NCBI GenBank assembly: GCA_041689775.1
Contig: JBDNFP010000164.1
Span: 1 to 6,811 of the forward strand
Source: JBDNFP01 sp041689775
Lineage (GTDB): Bacteria > Bacteroidota > Bacteroidia > Cytophagales > Spirosomataceae
Reading direction: 5' to 3'
Length of the DNA: 6,811 nucleotides
The notes beneath the pieces were generated by a model. It worked only from the letters and a program-made list of their open reading frames with translations. It had not been told where the DNA came from and did no database searches. Within the stretch, counting starts at the first letter, position 1. Each line of letters begins with the position of its first letter. Made by a program: the position numbers and the translations under genes. This document shows positions 4,454 through 6,811 of the stretch, one piece after another.

Positions 4454-6715
4454 ATGCAGAAACTTATCCCTGCCCTCTTATTTATTTTCTGTGCCCAGTT
4501 GGCAACGCCTGGTCTCGCCCAGAAAAAGAAAAAGAAAGGTACCTCTCCTGAAACAACAACAGAGGCGGCAAAACCAGCAGCAGCTAGCAAAGCTCCGAAA
4601 ACTTACAAAGATTTCATTACAGCGAAAGCCAAAACAGACGCTGGCCTATTCGCGGTTCATAAAGTAGAAGACTCCTACTACTACGAGATGCCGGATTCGC
4701 TTTTCAACCGCGATATGCTGCTCGTAACGCGCATCGCTAAGACAGCCACGAACATCGGCTACGGCGGAGAAGAGGTCAACACATCGGTAATCCGATGGGA
4801 ACTGAAAGATAAGAAAGTATTGATGCGGATGGTATCCTACCGCAATGTAGCAAGCGAAGAACTACCCATTTATCAAGCAGTTAAAAATTCAAACTTTGAG
4901 CCCATTATCGCTTCTTTTGAAGTAAAGGCATCGAAAACCGACTCAACCAATACCCTTATTGAAATTAGCGATTTATTTACTTCGGATGTAAAGCTATTGG
5001 GACTAGATCAGCGTCGTCGTACTGAGTACAAAGCCAACAGTCTGGACAGCAAGCGTACATTTCTTGATACGATCCGTAGCTATCCTCTCAACATTGAGGC
5101 ACGTAATATCCTGACCTATAATGCATCGGATGCTCCTTCAAATTCAGAAACCGGCGCTATTTCACTGGAAATGAATCATTCACTAATTCTGCTGCCAAAA
5201 AAACCAATGATGCCCCGGTTGAAAGACCAGCGGGTTGGTTTCTTCTCGGTAAGACAAAATGACTATGGTTTGGATGAGCAAAAGGCCGATCAGCGGGAAT
5301 TTATTGTGCGTTGGAGATTAGAGCCCAAAGATGAAGCAGCCTTCCAACGGGGTGAACTCGTAGAGCCCAAAAAGCAGATTGTTTATTACATCGACCCAGC
5401 AACTCCGGAAAAATGGCGCCCTTATATCAAGCTAGGTGTAGAAGACTGGCAGGCAGCTTTTGAAAAAGCTGGATTCAAGAACGCAATTATTTGCAAGTAC
5501 CCGCCTACCAAGGAGGAAGATCCTGAGTTCAGTCCGGAGGATGTACGTTACTCGGTTGTTCGTTACTTTGCCTCAGATATTCAAAATGCCTACGGTCCCA
5601 ACATACATGACCCCCGTTCGGGAGAAATCCTGGAAAGTGATATTGGTTGGTACCACAACGTCATGAATCTGATCCGTAACTGGTTCTTTATTCAAACAGC
5701 TGCCATTAACCCAGATGCCCGAACTCCTAAATTTAGGGATGAGGTTATGGGCCGTCTAATTCGCTTCGTTTCTTCGCACGAAGTTGGACACACGCTAGGA
5801 CTACCCCACAACATGGGCGCGAGTGCCTCCTACCCCTTTGACTCATTACGCTCGGCTACCTTTACGAAGGAGTTCAACGTCTCTCCTTCTATTATGGATT
5901 ACGCCCGTTTCAATTATGTGGCTCAGCCAGGAGATGAAGGGGTGTCATTGATGCCAAACGTAGGCCCTTACGACATGTACGCAGTTGAGTGGGGGTACCG
6001 CCCAATCACCAGCGCCAAGCAGCCCGAAGATGAAAAAGAAACTCTCGACAAATGGATATTAGCCAAAGCTGATAATCCGATGTACCGTTACGGACGTCAG
6101 ACTTCTAACCCGATCGACCCTCGCTCCCAAACAGAAGATATTGGGGATGACTCTATGAAATCAAGTGAATATGGTATTCTAAATCTGAAAAGAATACTTC
6201 CAAATTTATTGACCTGGACCAGCGGAAAAGGCAAAGACTTCTCTGATTTAGAAGAATTGTACGGCCAGGTACTAGGGCAATGGAATCGATACATGGGCCA
6301 CGTAGCTAGCAATATCGGGGGTATCTACGAAACGTATAAGACCTACGATCAGGAAGGCGCCGTTTACACCTACGTTGAAAAGGAAAAGCAAAAAAGAGCG
6401 GTTGATTTTGTGGTAAATCAGGCTTTTAAAACACCGAAGTGGATGATCGAACCTGAATTATTGAACCGCTTTGAGGGTGTTGGAATGGTTGAGCGTATTC
6501 GTGGTGCGCAGGAAAGAGTGTTGAATAACATTCTCGAACCAGGCAGAATGTCACGAGTCATTGAGAATCAAACATTGAATGGTTCCAATGCTTACCCTCT
6601 ACTATCACTCATGAGCGACGTAAGAAATGGTATCTGGACAGAACTCAGCACCAAAGAAACGGCTGATACTTACCGGAGAAACTTGCAACGTGCTTACCTA
6701 GATCGGATGGAGTAA
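4454..6715 (+). CDS. Secreted zinc-dependent metalloprotease (DUF5117/DUF5118/DUF4953 type), C-terminally shortened
   Basis: A 753-residue exported metzincin-like protease of the type common in Bacteroidota. A signal peptide (about 1-22, cleavage near GLA before QKKKKKG) leads to a Lys patch and a Thr/Ala/Lys-rich linker (23-50). Next come a DUF5118-like segment (about 50-95), a DUF5117-like region (about 105-300), and a catalytic DUF4953-like region. The zinc motif HEVGHTLGLPH (442-452) gives H442, H446, H452 and general base E443, and SIMDY (479-483) supplies the Met-turn. So the active site is intact. Substrates are unknown; periplasmic or extracellular action is inferred. The protein ends abruptly at RAYLDRME. 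In relatives, as I remember them, this helix continues and a further tail of roughly 70-90 residues follows. AT-rich non-coding DNA follows the TAA, and other frames there show no continuation, so a simple frameshift is not supported. It is alone on its strand, with its promoter region shared with the Rossmann gene. Confidence 0.93.
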   Translation: MQKLIPALLFIFCAQLATPGLAQKKKKKGTSPETTTEAAKPAAASKAPKTYKDFITAKAKTDAGLFAVHKVEDSYYYEMPDSLFNRDMLLVTRIAKTATNIGYGGEEVNTSVIRWELKDKKVLMRMVSYRNVASEELPIYQAVKNSNFEPIIASFEVKASKTDSTNTLIEISDLFTSDVKLLGLDQRRRTEYKANSLDSKRTFLDTIRSYPLNIEARNILTYNASDAPSNSETGAISLEMNHSLILLPKKPMMPRLKDQRVGFFSVRQNDYGLDEQKADQREFIVRWRLEPKDEAAFQRGELVEPKKQIVYYIDPATPEKWRPYIKLGVEDWQAAFEKAGFKNAIICKYPPTKEEDPEFSPEDVRYSVVRYFASDIQNAYGPNIHDPRSGEILESDIGWYHNVMNLIRNWFFIQTAAINPDARTPKFRDEVMGRLIRFVSSHEVGHTLGLPHNMGASASYPFDSLRSATFTKEFNVSPSIMDYARFNYVAQPGDEGVSLMPNVGPYDMYAVEWGYRPITSAKQPEDEKETLDKWILAKADNPMYRYGRQTSNPIDPRSQTEDIGDDSMKSSEYGILNLKRILPNLLTWTSGKGKDFSDLEELYGQVLGQWNRYMGHVASNIGGIYETYKTYDQEGAVYTYVEKEKQKRAVDFVVNQAFKTPKWMIEPELLNRFEGVGMVERIRGAQERVLNNILEPGRMSRVIENQTLNGSNAYPLLSLMSDVRNGIWTELSTKETADTYRRNLQRAYLDRME

Positions 6716-6811
6716 GTAGTAGAACAATATTAGAGATAGAGTAAAATTATTATATTTATCTGAAAATCAGTAATTTGAATGTTTTAAGTTGTATTAATAA
6801 ATAAGCCCGAC
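6716..6811. other. AT-rich non-coding tail after the protease, possible junction
   Basis: These 96 bases are clearly more AT-rich than the coding DNA before them, and all three plus frames carry stops. No hairpin terminator is obvious. TAATTTG near 6771-6777 is one base short of the TAnnTTTG promoter box. It could be an ordinary intergenic region or the outer end of an inserted element that cut off the protease gene; the window ends too soon to tell. Confidence 0.4.

Noticed and set aside
4521..4538. Lys run after the protease signal peptide as evidence of lipoprotein export or frameshift
   Set aside because: There is no Cys after the cleavage site for a lipoprotein, and the A-rich run keeps the frame; Lys-rich mature starts occur in this family.
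5460..6312. Out-of-frame ORFs inside the metalloprotease gene
   Set aside because: They are short frames embedded in conserved protease coding sequence.
1..6811. CRISPR array, tRNA or rRNA genes, toxin-antitoxin or defence system
   Set aside because: No spaced direct repeats, tRNA-like cloverleaf or relevant protein families were seen on either strand.

Overview
The window looks like chromosomal DNA from a Bacteroidota bacterium, most likely Cytophagales (Spirosoma/Runella-like). The evidence is the large secreted DUF5117/DUF4953-type zinc metalloprotease, a plant-type soluble acyl-ACP desaturase, weak or absent Shine-Dalgarno sites before most genes, and a TAnnTTTG-type promoter element. 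The organism assignment is inference from gene content.

Layout from left to right. Positions 1-141 look like one end of an IS1-like insertion sequence whose transposase zinc ribbon runs off the left edge. Positions 142-183 may be the last codons of a plus-strand gene that it interrupted. A two-way hairpin terminator follows. Next is a minus-strand pair, acyl-ACP desaturase then a GNAT acetyltransferase, joined by a 1-nt TAGTG stop/start overlap. A divergent intergenic region (1695-1809) carries an inverted repeat and a promoter-like box, and then comes plus-strand plsC (1-acylglycerol-3-phosphate acyltransferase). A short exported helical protein of unknown function follows; its ribosome binding site can fold into a hairpin. 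A second two-way terminator separates it from a minus-strand pair: a TIP30/YtfG-like NAD(P)-binding Rossmann protein and a PhnO-like N-acetyltransferase, overlapping by 29 nt. A second divergent region (4311-4453) with two adjacent perfect palindromes leads to the plus-strand metalloprotease gene.

Functionally, the desaturase (double bonds in acyl-ACP) and PlsC (acyl transfer into phosphatidic acid) form a membrane-lipid module that could share control through the dyad between them. The other genes show no obvious pathway link. The protease has its complete metzincin core but stops early, and AT-rich non-coding DNA follows it, so both window edges may lie at insertion or rearrangement junctions. 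I found no convincing new multi-gene system. The most interesting points are the two edge disruptions, the divergent-promoter palindromes, the RBS-hiding hairpin and the orphan PhnO-like enzyme.
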